Below are positions 1 to 9,111 of a stretch of 52,003 nucleotides of DNA, piece by piece. Both the position numbers and the translations under genes were made by a program. Below the pieces are notes generated by a model. It had not been told where the DNA came from, did not search any database, and worked only from the letters and a program-made list of their open reading frames with translations. Position 1 is the first letter of the stretch; the number at the start of each line of letters is the position of its first letter. Source of the stretch: a virus. The DNA lies in IMG/VR virus record IMGVR_UViG_3300042261_001140, positions 1-52,003 of that record. One strand, 5' to 3'.

Positions 1-548
1 CCGACCTGTTCGACCCTCATTCCCGGCAGTTTTCTGAAGCCAGCTTCTTCCATGTGGGTATCGAAGAGCCGGTCGTCACCGTTCCACCATTCATCTTTCC
101 TGGCAAAATTCGGGAATACGATTCCACGTTCTACTCTGAACCAATCGCGAACGAGGGCGAAACAGTCATGAACACCGTGCCTGAATTCGCGTCCCTTGAG
201 AGGAGCAACCGGAAAATCGTCCCCCCAGAAAAAAGGATCGAGAGGAAGTCCTTTGATGACCTCGATGATTCCCCAGGTGAACCGTGTCGCAATCTGCTGC
301 CTCATATCGTCTTCGGTCGGATGAGCCGGCCCGTTCGGATGGCTGTGAATAACGGCTTGAATGGTCCTGTGTCGAATTTGGTGCCCCAATATCACTTTAG
401 GGTCGATTCTGAAGTGATGTTTCGGGTCATCGGCTGTGTTCTCGCACGGAATGTACTCGTCATCGATCACGATCCCACAGGATTCTTTCGGGTACTCGAT
501 GGCTGCATGATCCTTCGCGGCGGCTATGACGATTCGTGGAAACATCAT
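1..548 (-). CDS. Tail assembly protein K-like, JAMM plus NlpC/P60 peptidase, cut by the window edge
   Basis: Read from the minus strand, this open frame starts at an ATG-ATG pair overlapping the stop of the L-like gene (ATGA overlap) and runs off the left edge. The first part is a JAMM/Mov34 metalloprotease domain: Glu22 in KESCGI, then HSHPNGPAHPTEDD with His68, His70 and Asp81 as zinc ligands. A second domain begins near residue 125 with HGVHDCFALVRDWF, the cysteine region of NlpC/P60 peptidases (Cys129). Lambda gpK has this same two-domain order and acts in tail tip assembly. The C-terminal His is off-window, so completeness cannot be judged. Immediate overlap with L fits the lambda M-L-K order. 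Confidence 0.85.
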   Translation of the reverse strand, partial: MMFPRIVIAAAKDHAAIEYPKESCGIVIDDEYIPCENTADDPKHHFRIDPKVILGHQIRHRTIQAVIHSHPNGPAHPTEDDMRQQIATRFTWGIIEVIKGLPLDPFFWGDDFPVAPLKGREFRHGVHDCFALVRDWFRVERGIVFPNFARKDEWWNGDDRLFDTHMEEAGFRKLPGMRVEQV

Positions 549-1258
549 ACGGACACCCTCGTTTTCCCGACTCCAGGGAAAAGCAGGGATGGAAGCGGTT
601 GTTTCCCAGGAAATCGAAGCTTGCAGTCATCAAGCCCCTTTCCGCACCGGTCGTTACCTGGACTCCATACCTGGTTCCCGTAGATGTCATAGTACCGATC
701 TCCGTTATACGGGCACCCGTAGTCGAAGTAAACCCATTCGCTGTTTTGCCTGACACGGTATTTGAGCATGCAGATGTCTCGAAGAATCATGAGGGACGGG
801 ATCTTCACACCCTCGGCATCGAGGACGGAAACGAGTTCCCAGCTGATCGCGTTCTTGTCCTGGGAAATCTTTCGCTCGACTGTGTAGATGTCAGGTGGAT
901 AGTGGGCGTCTGAATCGTGGGTCGTTTCATTGTCCAGGTACTTCGTGAGTGTCTTCCACCTGGTGACGGTCGCACCCAAAAGATCATCCCAGGAGATGAG
1001 AGCTCCGACCATGGCACGGGTAACGTTTCCAATCGATATCTTGGGGCGCGGAAGGGCACCCTGACCGGACATTTCAAACCCTTCGATGATGATGTCGATG
1101 GGCGTGTAGGTGTTCCCCTTCCACCTCACGGCAACGTCCGTGTAGTTGCTCTTCGTGAAATACCAGATGTCTTCGGCCCCGAGACTCGTCGCATCGAAAT
1201 CGAAAAGCTCGATGATGCTCCCGACATTCATGGATTGAACGTCTTTTTCAAAAGCCAT
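545..1258 (-). CDS. Minor tail protein L-like, tail tip, four-cysteine cluster
   Basis: 237 residues, the usual size for the lambda gpL family, which builds the tail tip above the receptor-binding J protein. Four cysteines in the C-terminal half (RDICML, YGCPY, DRCGK, DDCKL) match the four that bind an iron-sulphur cluster in lambda gpL, so this protein probably binds one too (inference from family). The N-terminal part, with VGSIIELFDFD and the PRPKISIGN stretch, is typical of the family. It lies between M and K, with 3 bases to the M stop and an ATGA overlap with K, so translation is probably coupled. Confidence 0.88.
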   Translation of the reverse strand: MAFEKDVQSMNVGSIIELFDFDATSLGAEDIWYFTKSNYTDVAVRWKGNTYTPIDIIIEGFEMSGQGALPRPKISIGNVTRAMVGALISWDDLLGATVTRWKTLTKYLDNETTHDSDAHYPPDIYTVERKISQDKNAISWELVSVLDAEGVKIPSLMILRDICMLKYRVRQNSEWVYFDYGCPYNGDRYYDIYGNQVWSPGNDRCGKGLDDCKLRFPGKQPLPSLLFPGVGKTRVSV

Positions 1259-1261
1259 CTG

Positions 1262-1603
1262 CTAAAGATCGAAAACCCTGATGAAGGTGGCTGAAATTGA
1301 ATCGGATGATGGATCGACCTCGGATCTCGTCCATTCTTCGCAAACCCACTTCAAGGCCGTGGCTGATCCCCTTGGAGTGAAATAGAACGCCTCGACTCCG
1401 GCTTTTTCTTCGAGGAATTCTATGATGTCATCGGCATCTCCAATAGAAAGATTCGACCACGTAAGGGAGATGCTCGTATCGATTGGGTTCAACCCGTCTC
1501 CGGCACGCTGAACGTATCCATCCCCAAAATTGCTCTTGAGCACCCTGGCCTTCGAAGTCGTCTTCGGCTTCCAATCTGGAGCATAACTTGGAAAGGTATC
1601 CAT
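1262..1603 (-). CDS. Minor tail protein M-like
   Basis: 113 residues. The N-terminal part (FPSYAPDWKPK, then KSNFGDGYVQR) and the C-terminal part (FYFTPRG, then VCEEWTRSEVD) are characteristic of the lambda gpM/phage_tail M family, which sits at the tail tip between the tape measure tail end and L. The start codon directly abuts the stop of the tape measure gene. Its identity rests on sequence character and its position directly after the tape measure gene. Confidence 0.85.
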   Translation of the reverse strand: MDTFPSYAPDWKPKTTSKARVLKSNFGDGYVQRAGDGLNPIDTSISLTWSNLSIGDADDIIEFLEEKAGVEAFYFTPRGSATALKWVCEEWTRSEVDPSSDSISATFIRVFDL

Positions 1604-4600
1604 TTAGAATCCCCTGTTCAGCATCCCGCCCGGACGCATGTGCTTTTGAAGATGCTTATCGATTTCCGATCTGACAACACGGGCGACCTCGGTCCCAACA
1701 TCTCTTGCCGATTGCATGTCGTAAGATCCGCGCCCGGTATGGTTCACATGTACGGTAACACTTGGAAGAGCTGCCGAAGAAGGAGTGATTGCTTTGTTTC
1801 CGATCCCGCTCAATCCCCCAAGACCAGCTATGGCTGCACCAGCCGGTCCGCCACCGGTCACGCCAAAAAGACCAAAAACCGAACTCATGAGCCGGTTCAC
1901 GACAAGGGTTTGAACCATCATCCGGATCATGTCCTTGATGATGGAGTTCGCCATATCGGTCATGTCGATTTTCCCTGTCATGGCAACTTCAGTGATGGTA
2001 TCGCCAAGAGAGTCGAAGGCTTTCTTTAGCATACCAACGGCATCCTGCCCCTGGGTGAAAGCGGTCGGCATGTCGTTCTTTATCTGCCTTAAACCTTCCG
2101 TCCAGCCATCGTAGAAAGATCCTGCCTCCTTGAGCTGCTCCAGGCGGATTCTCTCATTATAGATGATCTCGACAAGCTTTCTTTCATCGTCCGATTTTGC
2201 GTTGAGCCATGCGGAGCGTTCCTGAACCTTGAGGAGTTCGACCCTGGCGAAAGTCTGGTCCTCGATGATTCCGGTAAGTTCTGAATAGTCCACCTTGAGC
2301 TGAGCGAGTCCCACTTCTTCCTGGTTCCTCGTCTGCCATTCAACCTGGTAGCTCCTGAGCTTTCCCTTGGCTTTTTCGAGCTCGATCATTTCACCGATGT
2401 CTCTTTCGGCACTTTCCTTGGCATATTTTGCTGCTTCGTAAGCGTCAACGGCCTCGCCACTTGCGATCTTGTCCTTGCTGTAGACCTTCTCATAGAATTC
2501 TGTCAGCTCTTTTCCGAGCCTCATGCTGTCTCTATCGAGCTGGGCGATCGTCTCATCGGTTTCCTTCTGGATCCTGATCTTTGCTGCGAGAACGGTGTCC
2601 CCCAACATTTCAGCGTTTAGGGCTTCGAGTTCCATCGTGAACCCGCTAACCCTGGCGCTGTAGTCATAAGCCGACTGCTCCATGTTCGCTAGGAACTGGT
2701 CAACATCTTCTTTGCCTACGGTTCTTTTGTCGTCTTTTTGAGCCTGTTTAACGGCATCATCGGCAATGAGCTTTTGATTCCTCTCAGAAAAAAGTGCCTT
2801 CAAGGCATTGTATTTTTCGAAATGCTCTTCGAGTACCTTGTTGGCGCGATCCATTTGACCGGCATTCTTATAAAGATTGGAAAGAGCTATGGCATCTGGA
2901 GTCATTTCATCGATTGACGACCACATGCGGTTGAAATCGATTTTTGCATTTTCAAGAGCCAGGTCCACGCCATGCAATCCAGATTTTTGAACATCCTCCA
3001 TCATATTGTCGAACATGGTCTTGTATTTGAGTCCCATGTCATGGATGCGGTTTTTGAACATCATCTCGCCTGGAATGCTGGTTGAATGTCCGGCCGGATT
3101 ATCGAAAGGACTTGCTGCCGATTTTCTTACCATTCCATCGATGTATTTTTCTGAATAGAGAACGGCGTTAAGCTGATCACCGATATTTTCGCCTTCTTTT
3201 TTGATCTCTTCGGGACTCATTGCCCATGCGAATTCACTGGACTTCTTCCATCCAGTGAGGAGCTCAGATGCGGCACCAAAACGGTCAGACCAGAATTGGG
3301 ATTGGCGTTTCATGGTTTCTACTGTTTTTGGGTCATCGATTCCCTTGTAGCCATATTCCCTCCTCATCTTGTCAGTTCCGGCCATCTTTTCCAGACGATT
3401 CGACAGTTCAATTGCTCCGGTCATTGCACCTATAGTTAGACCGGCTGAAGTCCCGAAAAGCATCTTCCCAAGTAAGCCATAGGTTATTGCGTCGCCCATG
3501 AAAGTTGGGAGAGAATTGAAGATGTCAACTATTTTGCCAAGAACCTCAGTGAGTTGCTTCACCGAATCGGAGACTCTATTGATCGTCGGTTCCATTGTTC
3601 TCAGATGAGCTGTGGTTTCAACGATCCCATCGCCAAAACCCTTGATGGATACATCGTTGAGCCCGAAAGCCTTTATGAGGCTTGTGACATCTTCTCCGAT
3701 GCTTTTCATCCACCGGCTTATCGTCCCGTCTTTTTCCAGCTGGTCGAACTCAGAGAGAAGGTTTGAAAAAATCTTTCGTATCTCATCGAAGAAACCAGAT
3801 GATCCGACCTCCTTCCTGAGATACTCCATTTTTGCCTTACCGATAGCAACCATGGAATCCCAATATCTCTGAGTATCCTGAAGGCTGTCCGCATAATGGC
3901 GATCAAGATATTCGAAGATGGATGTAATGATCGTAGAAAAATCCATGTTCCGTTTTTTGAACTCGCGTTGGATATCGTCTGGAGACGATTTTCCTGTGAT
4001 CATCCCGAGCTTTTCAGCAAGAGCATCCATCGTGAATGGGAGTTTTTCATTCAGTTCTTTAAGAGCATCGTCTATTCCAACCGCCCCAAGTTGGAAGAGC
4101 TGACTCATCTTTCCTATCGTTTCTCCGAAATCGTGAACATCCGTTCTGCCCACACGAAACATATATGAAACCATACCTTCGAGCTGTCTTTGAGTTGGTT
4201 CGATCCCAACAGCACGGAGCTTCACGAAGGATTTTTCAAGAGCAGTCAGACCAAAAGACTGATTTCCAAGTTGTTCCAACCACTTGATTGTTTCATCGCC
4301 TTGTTCACCGTTTGTAAAAAAAACGAGGGATTCCCTGAGCCTCTCGACATCACCAGCAATCTTCATAATGGCCGAAACTTCGTTTTTTGTCGCCATTGCC
4401 GCCTGCCAGGAAACAAAAGAGACAGCAACATCCCTAACCGCAGAATTCATTCCAAGTATTCCATGGGTAGCCGAATTAGTTCTTGTCCCAACTGTCTGTA
4501 TCTGATTGCCAACATTGTTTACAGCGGTCCCAACTTGGTTCAGATTTCCAACAGCCTGGGCAGTATTAGCCGTCGCATTTATGGTAACTGTGTTTGCAAA

Positions 4601-4609
4601 TGTTGGCAT
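1604..4609 (-). CDS. Tail tape measure protein
   Basis: 1001 residues, the longest gene of the tail block, as expected for a protein that sets tail length and is ejected ahead of DNA. Residues 1-110 are Thr/Asn/Val-rich; the next 200 resemble the tape_meas_nterm domain (LEQLGNQSFGLTALEKSFVKLRAVGIEP, written here only as LEQLGNQ...). A long helical, charged middle follows. The final 150 residues (DSLGDTITEVAMTGKIDM and then IIKDMIRMMVQTLVVNRLM) match the lambda gpH C-terminal segment. A hydrophobic Gly/Ala stretch near 940 could be the membrane-active part. By the usual relation between length and tail, a siphovirus tail of roughly 150 nm is expected (inference). Confidence 0.93.
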   Translation of the reverse strand: MPTFANTVTINATANTAQAVGNLNQVGTAVNNVGNQIQTVGTRTNSATHGILGMNSAVRDVAVSFVSWQAAMATKNEVSAIMKIAGDVERLRESLVFFTNGEQGDETIKWLEQLGNQSFGLTALEKSFVKLRAVGIEPTQRQLEGMVSYMFRVGRTDVHDFGETIGKMSQLFQLGAVGIDDALKELNEKLPFTMDALAEKLGMITGKSSPDDIQREFKKRNMDFSTIITSIFEYLDRHYADSLQDTQRYWDSMVAIGKAKMEYLRKEVGSSGFFDEIRKIFSNLLSEFDQLEKDGTISRWMKSIGEDVTSLIKAFGLNDVSIKGFGDGIVETTAHLRTMEPTINRVSDSVKQLTEVLGKIVDIFNSLPTFMGDAITYGLLGKMLFGTSAGLTIGAMTGAIELSNRLEKMAGTDKMRREYGYKGIDDPKTVETMKRQSQFWSDRFGAASELLTGWKKSSEFAWAMSPEEIKKEGENIGDQLNAVLYSEKYIDGMVRKSAASPFDNPAGHSTSIPGEMMFKNRIHDMGLKYKTMFDNMMEDVQKSGLHGVDLALENAKIDFNRMWSSIDEMTPDAIALSNLYKNAGQMDRANKVLEEHFEKYNALKALFSERNQKLIADDAVKQAQKDDKRTVGKEDVDQFLANMEQSAYDYSARVSGFTMELEALNAEMLGDTVLAAKIRIQKETDETIAQLDRDSMRLGKELTEFYEKVYSKDKIASGEAVDAYEAAKYAKESAERDIGEMIELEKAKGKLRSYQVEWQTRNQEEVGLAQLKVDYSELTGIIEDQTFARVELLKVQERSAWLNAKSDDERKLVEIIYNERIRLEQLKEAGSFYDGWTEGLRQIKNDMPTAFTQGQDAVGMLKKAFDSLGDTITEVAMTGKIDMTDMANSIIKDMIRMMVQTLVVNRLMSSVFGLFGVTGGGPAGAAIAGLGGLSGIGNKAITPSSAALPSVTVHVNHTGRGSYDMQSARDVGTEVARVVRSEIDKHLQKHMRPGGMLNRGF

Positions 4610-4615
4610 TGGCTC

Positions 4616-4879
4616 TCAGAATATCGCAGTAAGCGATTTTTGACGGAGTGCGAAACGAAACACGCCAAGATCCGTCCAGTAAGTCATATCGAAACCATCC
4701 GACGAAAAAGGAAAGCCGGCTTCCGCAAGCATCGCCGTTTGATACAGGCTGATAACATAGGGGTCCGGCTCATAGTCCTTATCCAGGCAATTCCTGCAAA
4801 GAATTTCCAGGTAAGGTCCCGAGCGGGCTTTGCACTTTGCCTTCTTCGACTCCGTGCATCCTTTCCCGCTCAGGAGCAT
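4616..4879 (-). CDS. Tail assembly chaperone, distal part (T-like, probably made as a G-T fusion)
   Basis: 87 codons from its first ATG. The frame stays open upstream across the end of the preceding G-like gene, where it lies in the -1 frame. This is the layout of lambda G and T, where a -1 ribosomal frameshift makes a gpGT fusion that loads the tape measure. The next upstream stop in this frame overlaps codons CTT-GAA of the G-like gene, so slippage would have to occur within its last 15 or so codons. Contains four Cys (GCTESKKAKC, LCRNC). An alternative route is initiation at 4879 after a strong AGGAGG and a six-codon mini-ORF (see finding). Confidence 0.65.
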   Translation of the reverse strand: MLLSGKGCTESKKAKCKARSGPYLEILCRNCLDKDYEPDPYVISLYQTAMLAEAGFPFSSDGFDMTYWTDLGVFRFALRQKSLTAIF

Positions 4880-4917
4880 ATCTATCGCTTGAGAAAGATC
4901 ATAGGAATCCTCCTCTT

Positions 4918-5352
4918 TTACTGAGAAGGGTCCGAATTTGATTCTTCCTCGAAGAGTTCAAGAAAATCATCTGCGTTTGCGATCTCCATCCTGGATTCTT
5001 CCATGACGTTCGTTCCTTCGAAGGCGTGACGGCCAACCGCGGAAACGATGTCAGGAACCTTGTCAACGAGAAGCTTTTTCCAATCTTCACGGTAATCGGA
5101 ATCCTTGGGGTCGCTCGCAATGAACTTTCCGCCGAACCCGAACGTTCCTTTTTTGAAACCAATGATGATCCTCGCACCAAATTTCAGCCTTGCCTGAGCC
5201 GCCTTGGGGATGAGCTTGTTCCCCTTGCGCTCAAAAAGAGAAGCCTGGTAGGCCGCGATTTCATCATTTCCAGGACGCCGATAATAAATCTCGTGGACTT
5301 CATCGCCGTCCTGGACTTTGGCCGTGTACTCGCTCGTTGAAAGATCCCTCAT
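4918..5352 (-). CDS. Tail assembly chaperone, proximal part (G-like)
   Basis: 144 residues, the length of lambda gpG. It lies between the tail tube gene and the tape measure gene, where the tail assembly chaperone is nearly always found. The protein is acidic at its end (FLELFEEESNSDPSQ) and has no recognised enzymatic motif. Function is assigned from position, size and the overlapping -1 frame downstream, not from a diagnostic motif. The start ATG has GGGAGG upstream, after the tail tube stop. Confidence 0.75.
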   Translation of the reverse strand: MRDLSTSEYTAKVQDGDEVHEIYYRRPGNDEIAAYQASLFERKGNKLIPKAAQARLKFGARIIIGFKKGTFGFGGKFIASDPKDSDYREDWKKLLVDKVPDIVSAVGRHAFEGTNVMEESRMEIANADDFLELFEEESNSDPSQ

Positions 5353-5361
5353 GAAACCTCC

Positions 5362-6312
5362 CTATTTGGTTTGGATGTAGTATTCATCGTCGCTTCCAGT
5401 AAGACCGAAGTTGAGCGTATAGACGGCACGACCATCCTTCTCGCTAGTCTTGGGAGGCTCGATGAGCTGGGCGGCGCTGGCGCGTGCCCCGATGATATTC
5501 TGCGCGGAACCTACAGACCAGGCGATGATGGAAGTCGTTGCATCCTCGAAAATCGAGTAAGGATCAAACGCTGAAAGGGCATCCACATCACATTCGATGG
5601 TGAGCTTTGGTTCGCGCTTTGCGATCCTGATGCTGCTCAAGCCATCGGAATCCTGCATGTCCTGCTTCTCCATGACGGAGTTGCCAAGATCGAGGCTGAC
5701 ACGCGAAACACCAACAGGAGAATAGGATCCAATCGTCAACCCGAGCGAAGTACAAAGAGGTGGTTGATGTTCCGGCCAAGTGATGGTTCCAGGCTTCGAG
5801 GCCGTGATGGGTGTCGCATAGAATCCAGTAAAGTTGAAGTCGATCTGAGGATAGCTTCCTACCTCAAAATTCAGAACCGCGTTCCCCTTCGATCCGACAA
5901 GAGCGTAAAGGATCGTGTCCATGTAGAAATAGATCGTTGCAGATTGGCCGGAAGATGCGTTTGGTTCGGCAGATGGGGTGTACTTGCACGAATCGGGGCT
6001 CGTCGTCGTGGACTTAGTGAGTCCGCATGCCTTGAGAAGAACACCAAAATAGGGTTCCGTCTTCACATCGGCGTTGTTCGCACCCTTCCCCTCGCACTTG
6101 AAGGAGATGGTCTGCCTCTTGATCCCGATCCCCTTGCTGATCTGAGAATATGAATCCCTGATGTAGTCGCGATCCTTCATATCGGATGTAAGAGAGACAT
6201 CAGGGATCGAACACAGGATCACATTGGTTGCACCGGGGCTCGGATCGATCCCATATGTTGCTTCGACTTCGGCGAGAAGCACCGATTTTCTAAGTTCCTG
6301 TTCTGTTGCCAT
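5362..6312 (-). CDS. Major tail tube protein
   Basis: 316 residues. The start MATEQELRKSVLLAEVEATYG, shortened here to MATEQELRKS, followed by a Pro-rich ATNVILCSIP segment, and the mixed beta-rich composition fit the phage tail tube protein family with a C-terminal extension (lambda gpV is shorter, near 246). The second half (FYATPITASKPGTITWPEH, then GSYSPVGVSRVSLDLGN) looks like a repeated beta domain exposed on the tube. Position between the tail completion gene and the tail chaperones supports the call. I see no Ig-like (Big_2) motif. Confidence 0.82.
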   Translation of the reverse strand: MATEQELRKSVLLAEVEATYGIDPSPGATNVILCSIPDVSLTSDMKDRDYIRDSYSQISKGIGIKRQTISFKCEGKGANNADVKTEPYFGVLLKACGLTKSTTTSPDSCKYTPSAEPNASSGQSATIYFYMDTILYALVGSKGNAVLNFEVGSYPQIDFNFTGFYATPITASKPGTITWPEHQPPLCTSLGLTIGSYSPVGVSRVSLDLGNSVMEKQDMQDSDGLSSIRIAKREPKLTIECDVDALSAFDPYSIFEDATTSIIAWSVGSAQNIIGARASAAQLIEPPKTSEKDGRAVYTLNFGLTGSDDEYYIQTK

Positions 6313-6321
6313 TTTCTTACC

Positions 6322-6765
6322 CTATCCCCTGGACCGGGTTTTGAAAGTTATCCCGTAAACGGCCACATTACGGTTTCCTGAAATTGCCTCATCGTTTATT
6401 GGCTCAAAAGGTTCCATTTGTAAATCCAAATCAGAACCACTAAACAAACCGATGACATCTGCAAGCACTTCATGGGCTCCCTTATGTGAACCATCTCCAT
6501 GAAGCAAAGTTTTCATCGAAACATAATTCTTTATGACAACAAGAACTGCGAAGAACATAGTTTTGTCATGCAGACTTGTATTACCAACTGGCGTGTAATT
6601 CCCACCCATATACGAAACATAGGCTGCCGGACAAAGAATAGGGAGTTCATCAACTTTTGATGTGAGAAATTCCCCAACAGGACCAACGGTTTTGAGATAC
6701 GATATATTTGATTGCAATGCAGCAATCATTTCCTCTTCTATTTCGCTAGTGTCGATCATAGCCAT
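6322..6765 (-). CDS. Tail completion/terminator protein, Mu gp37-like (DUF1834)
   Basis: 147 residues. Helical start (IDTSEIEEEMIAALQSNISYL), then LCPAAYVSYMGGNY and VLADVIGLFSG, the pattern of the DUF1834/Gp37 family. It sits at the head-tail joining end of the tail genes. It overlaps the preceding virion morphogenesis gene by one base. This gene and the next one upstream in transcription are visibly more AT-rich than their neighbours, which suggests recent exchange of a connector pair. Confidence 0.65.
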   Translation of the reverse strand: MAMIDTSEIEEEMIAALQSNISYLKTVGPVGEFLTSKVDELPILCPAAYVSYMGGNYTPVGNTSLHDKTMFFAVLVVIKNYVSMKTLLHGDGSHKGAHEVLADVIGLFSGSDLDLQMEPFEPINDEAISGNRNVAVYGITFKTRSRG

Positions 6766-7304
6766 TATTCACCCGCATACAGTCTTCCGTGTAAAAGCCA
6801 TTCAGAAACAGTCATGAACAACTTGTAACCTTCAAACCCAACAGGAGGGATCATGAAATATGGTCTTGGTGGAATATTTTTGTTATCTGATCCATATTGG
6901 GCGACTACACCAGCTATACCAACATGAGCTGTCCATACAGATTCAAGTGGCTTCATTAACTGTGATGGACTTATAGCTTCATGATAAAGCTTTCCTGTTT
7001 TTCGTAGGAGAAGCCAACCAGCATCTTTTTTATCTTTTCTTTCCGGCCATTTTTCAGGTCTTCCACTAACCTTGAAGTTCTCTATAACAATTTGCCTGAT
7101 AAAATGGTGCATAGCATCCCATGCGGGACGAAAATCTGATAGCCTAGCAATTATGTCATTTATTGAACCAAACGCTTTAGATATGTCTATTTCCAAATTT
7201 ACCAACTCTGAATTCATATCTATAGAATGTGGTGACCATTCTCTCTTGTAGTAGTGGCTATTGCTCTCCTTATCAAAGAACGTTGTCCCTCTATAATGTG
7301 CCAT
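6765..7304 (-). CDS. Phage virion morphogenesis protein (Mu gpG / phage_tail_S family)
   Basis: 179 residues. Contains the family signature WPERKDKK...LLLRKTGKLYHEAIS followed by VAQYGSDNKNIPPRPYF, in which the RPYF motif near the C-terminus is typical. These proteins act at the head-tail junction. The start overlaps the stop of the DUF1320 gene and the end overlaps the gp37-like gene, so the three are tightly packed. Base composition is AT-rich relative to the flanking head genes. Confidence 0.8.
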   Translation of the reverse strand: MAHYRGTTFFDKESNSHYYKREWSPHSIDMNSELVNLEIDISKAFGSINDIIARLSDFRPAWDAMHHFIRQIVIENFKVSGRPEKWPERKDKKDAGWLLLRKTGKLYHEAISPSQLMKPLESVWTAHVGIAGVVAQYGSDNKNIPPRPYFMIPPVGFEGYKLFMTVSEWLLHGRLYAGE

Positions 7305-7738
7305 CAGTAATACTCATCCCACGCCTCTGCTGGCATATCTTGAGTCGGAGCGGAATAGATGACCTTATTCAGGCTTTCGGCCGGAGCATCGCCGATGACA
7401 GCTCCCAAAGATCCCTCACCATAAGAGAAAGTATTCAGGAACTTCATGGCAGCCTCGTATCTCGTCTTCCTCTGTTCCGGTAAAGTCTCTTTCCTGGTAA
7501 AGATAACAAACAGGCTGATATCCTTACTGATTTCTCGAATCGTGTTGGTCGGATATTCGATGGGTACGGAAACGCGGCACCCGACATAGCCATCGATCAC
7601 GGCATCGGCCTTGGCAATGGCACTGTCGATATTGGCCTCGATGATGTCACCCGTTGGGTCTTCGGGATCATCCGTGAGCTCGACAAGAACGGCCCGGTCG
7701 ATTTCATTCAACAAATCTTCGAGAGTGCAGTAAGCCAT
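7304..7738 (-). CDS. Head-tail connector, DUF1320 (Mu gp36-like)
   Basis: 144 residues. Start MAYCTLEDLLNEI, then IDSAIAKADAVIDGYVGCRV and REISKDISLFVIFTRKE match DUF1320, the Mu gp36 family that forms part of the connector. The YEAAMKFLNTFSYGEGSLG segment is also typical. It has a GGAAC-rich leader after the upstream stop. Confident because both sequence pattern and position agree. Confidence 0.85.
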   Translation of the reverse strand: MAYCTLEDLLNEIDRAVLVELTDDPEDPTGDIIEANIDSAIAKADAVIDGYVGCRVSVPIEYPTNTIREISKDISLFVIFTRKETLPEQRKTRYEAAMKFLNTFSYGEGSLGAVIGDAPAESLNKVIYSAPTQDMPAEAWDEYY

Positions 7739-7747
7739 CGGGTTCCT

Positions 7748-8053
7748 TTAGGAATTAGCTTTTGCCGCAACGAGAAGTTCAGCGAGTTTTTCGGTTGGAG
7801 CACCAGGGAAGAACTTGACTCCAAGCTTCTTGAGCTCCATCCGGATCTTTTCCCTCTCGGAAACATTGTCGATTTCATCTTCTTGGACAACCGACACTTT
7901 GACTTCATCGCTTTTGACTTCCGTAAGGAAGCCGCATTCAATGAGTGGAGTAACTTCGCTTTCGAGCGCTGTGAACACGTTACCCGGTGTGATGATCTTT
8001 CCGTTCCGCTGGACGGATCTTCCAGGGTTTACCAAAACCTTGATGATTTCCAT
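7748..8053 (-). CDS. Small virion protein with C-terminal HeH/LEM-like helices (Mu gp35-like)
   Basis: 101 residues. The first 45 residues form a beta-rich part (KVLVNPGRSVQRNGKIITPG). The last 40 (KIRMELKKLGVKFFPGAPTEKLAELLVAAK) form a helix-extended loop-helix of the HeH/SAP-like type, common in Mu gp35-like proteins and capsid-associated fibre stubs. It lies directly after the capsid gene. Role in the virion is inferred from position. Confidence 0.6.
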   Translation of the reverse strand: MEIIKVLVNPGRSVQRNGKIITPGNVFTALESEVTPLIECGFLTEVKSDEVKVSVVQEDEIDNVSEREKIRMELKKLGVKFFPGAPTEKLAELLVAAKANS

Positions 8054-8109
8054 TCGAGACTCCTGAGAACACCGTGTGACCCCATTCCTGAAGCCACACG
8101 GCGTTGTTC

Positions 8110-9111
8110 TTACGTGACTTTGATATACATCACGGCTTCTGGACGCTTCAGGACGGGAAGCGGGCGGCTCTCACCGTAGATCCAACGGCCCTCGGGATCC
8201 TCTTCCTTCCAGCTCTTGGAGAAAAAGAGGGGAGGAATTCCGGAATAGCCGACGCCACCAGCCGTTTCAACGAACGGGCTGAAGTACGGGCACTCAAAAA
8301 CATCGTCCCCTTCACCGATGAGGATGATGTAATCGGATTCCAGAAATCGCTTGCGTACACTGGAACTGTCGAGGTAGGACCCGTTGTACTCCTCGAAGGA
8401 AATTCCTGCGAGGGTTGCGATACGGCCCTCTTCTGCGATCTGGCGCCCGCGGTCGAACTGAAGAAGGCCGACGACCTCGGGGTGAACGAGAAGAGCATCC
8501 ATCGCCTCGTACCCGCACCAGCACTGCCAGGAACGGATTTCGTGGCCGGCATCCTCTTCGATCTTGCGCTTCCAGGTGCGAATCTGGGTAATCGGGTTAC
8601 TGGTCGTTGTAGCGGTCCAAAGATCATCCCCGGTGAGGGCGACAACGTGGTCGTTTGCCATGTTGTAGTCAACCAGGATGGTCGTGAGATCCGCGTCGTA
8701 GATTTTCCCACGCAGCGCATTCGCCGCCCAGAATTCAAGAGTGCGATCGAAGATGTTTCTCATATCGATCTGCTCTCTGGCAATTCTGGACTTGAGCATT
8801 TCAAGGCCCATCTGTTCGCCGTAGCCCCTCATCTGATCCACTTCGTAATTGTGGATGATGCGCTTTTCGGCTAACCTGGGAGCTTCCATGGTGATGGTAG
8901 AGCGCCCGGTTTTCTTGCCGATAGTCGCAGGATCGACGGCCTTGATGGTCGAAAGAATGGTCTCGTTTCCACTGATGACATCGAAAGCAAGACGGGAGGA
9001 GGGTTGAAAGTTCAGCTTCCCTGCAAAATGACGCTGAAACATGCGACGGCCAGGCGACCGCATTTTGTTGATGCTGGTCGTGAGCGTCCTGATTTTGAAA
9101 AGATTGTCCAT
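8110..9111 (-). CDS. Major capsid protein, lambda gpE family
   Basis: About 333 residues. Family features: RMFQRHFAGKLNFQPSSRLAFDVI near the start, then RIIHNYEVDQMRGYGEQMG and the C-terminal YIILIGEGDDVFECPYFSPFVET. This family builds the HK97-fold shell of lambda-like heads. I place the start at the ATG at 9111, preceded by AGGGG and AAGGAG. A TTG at 9129 in the same frame would add six residues but has no clear ribosome site. It follows the decoration and protease genes in the lambda C-Nu3-D-E order. Confidence 0.9.
   Translation of the reverse strand: MDNLFKIRTLTTSINKMRSPGRRMFQRHFAGKLNFQPSSRLAFDVISGNETILSTIKAVDPATIGKKTGRSTITMEAPRLAEKRIIHNYEVDQMRGYGEQMGLEMLKSRIAREQIDMRNIFDRTLEFWAANALRGKIYDADLTTILVDYNMANDHVVALTGDDLWTATTTSNPITQIRTWKRKIEEDAGHEIRSWQCWCGYEAMDALLVHPEVVGLLQFDRGRQIAEEGRIATLAGISFEEYNGSYLDSSSVRKRFLESDYIILIGEGDDVFECPYFSPFVETAGGVGYSGIPPLFFSKSWKEEDPEGRWIYGESRPLPVLKRPEAVMYIKVT

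Noticed and set aside
54-683. Plus-strand frame opposite K and L
   Set aside because: It is antisense to two recognised lambda-like tail genes and has no family features.
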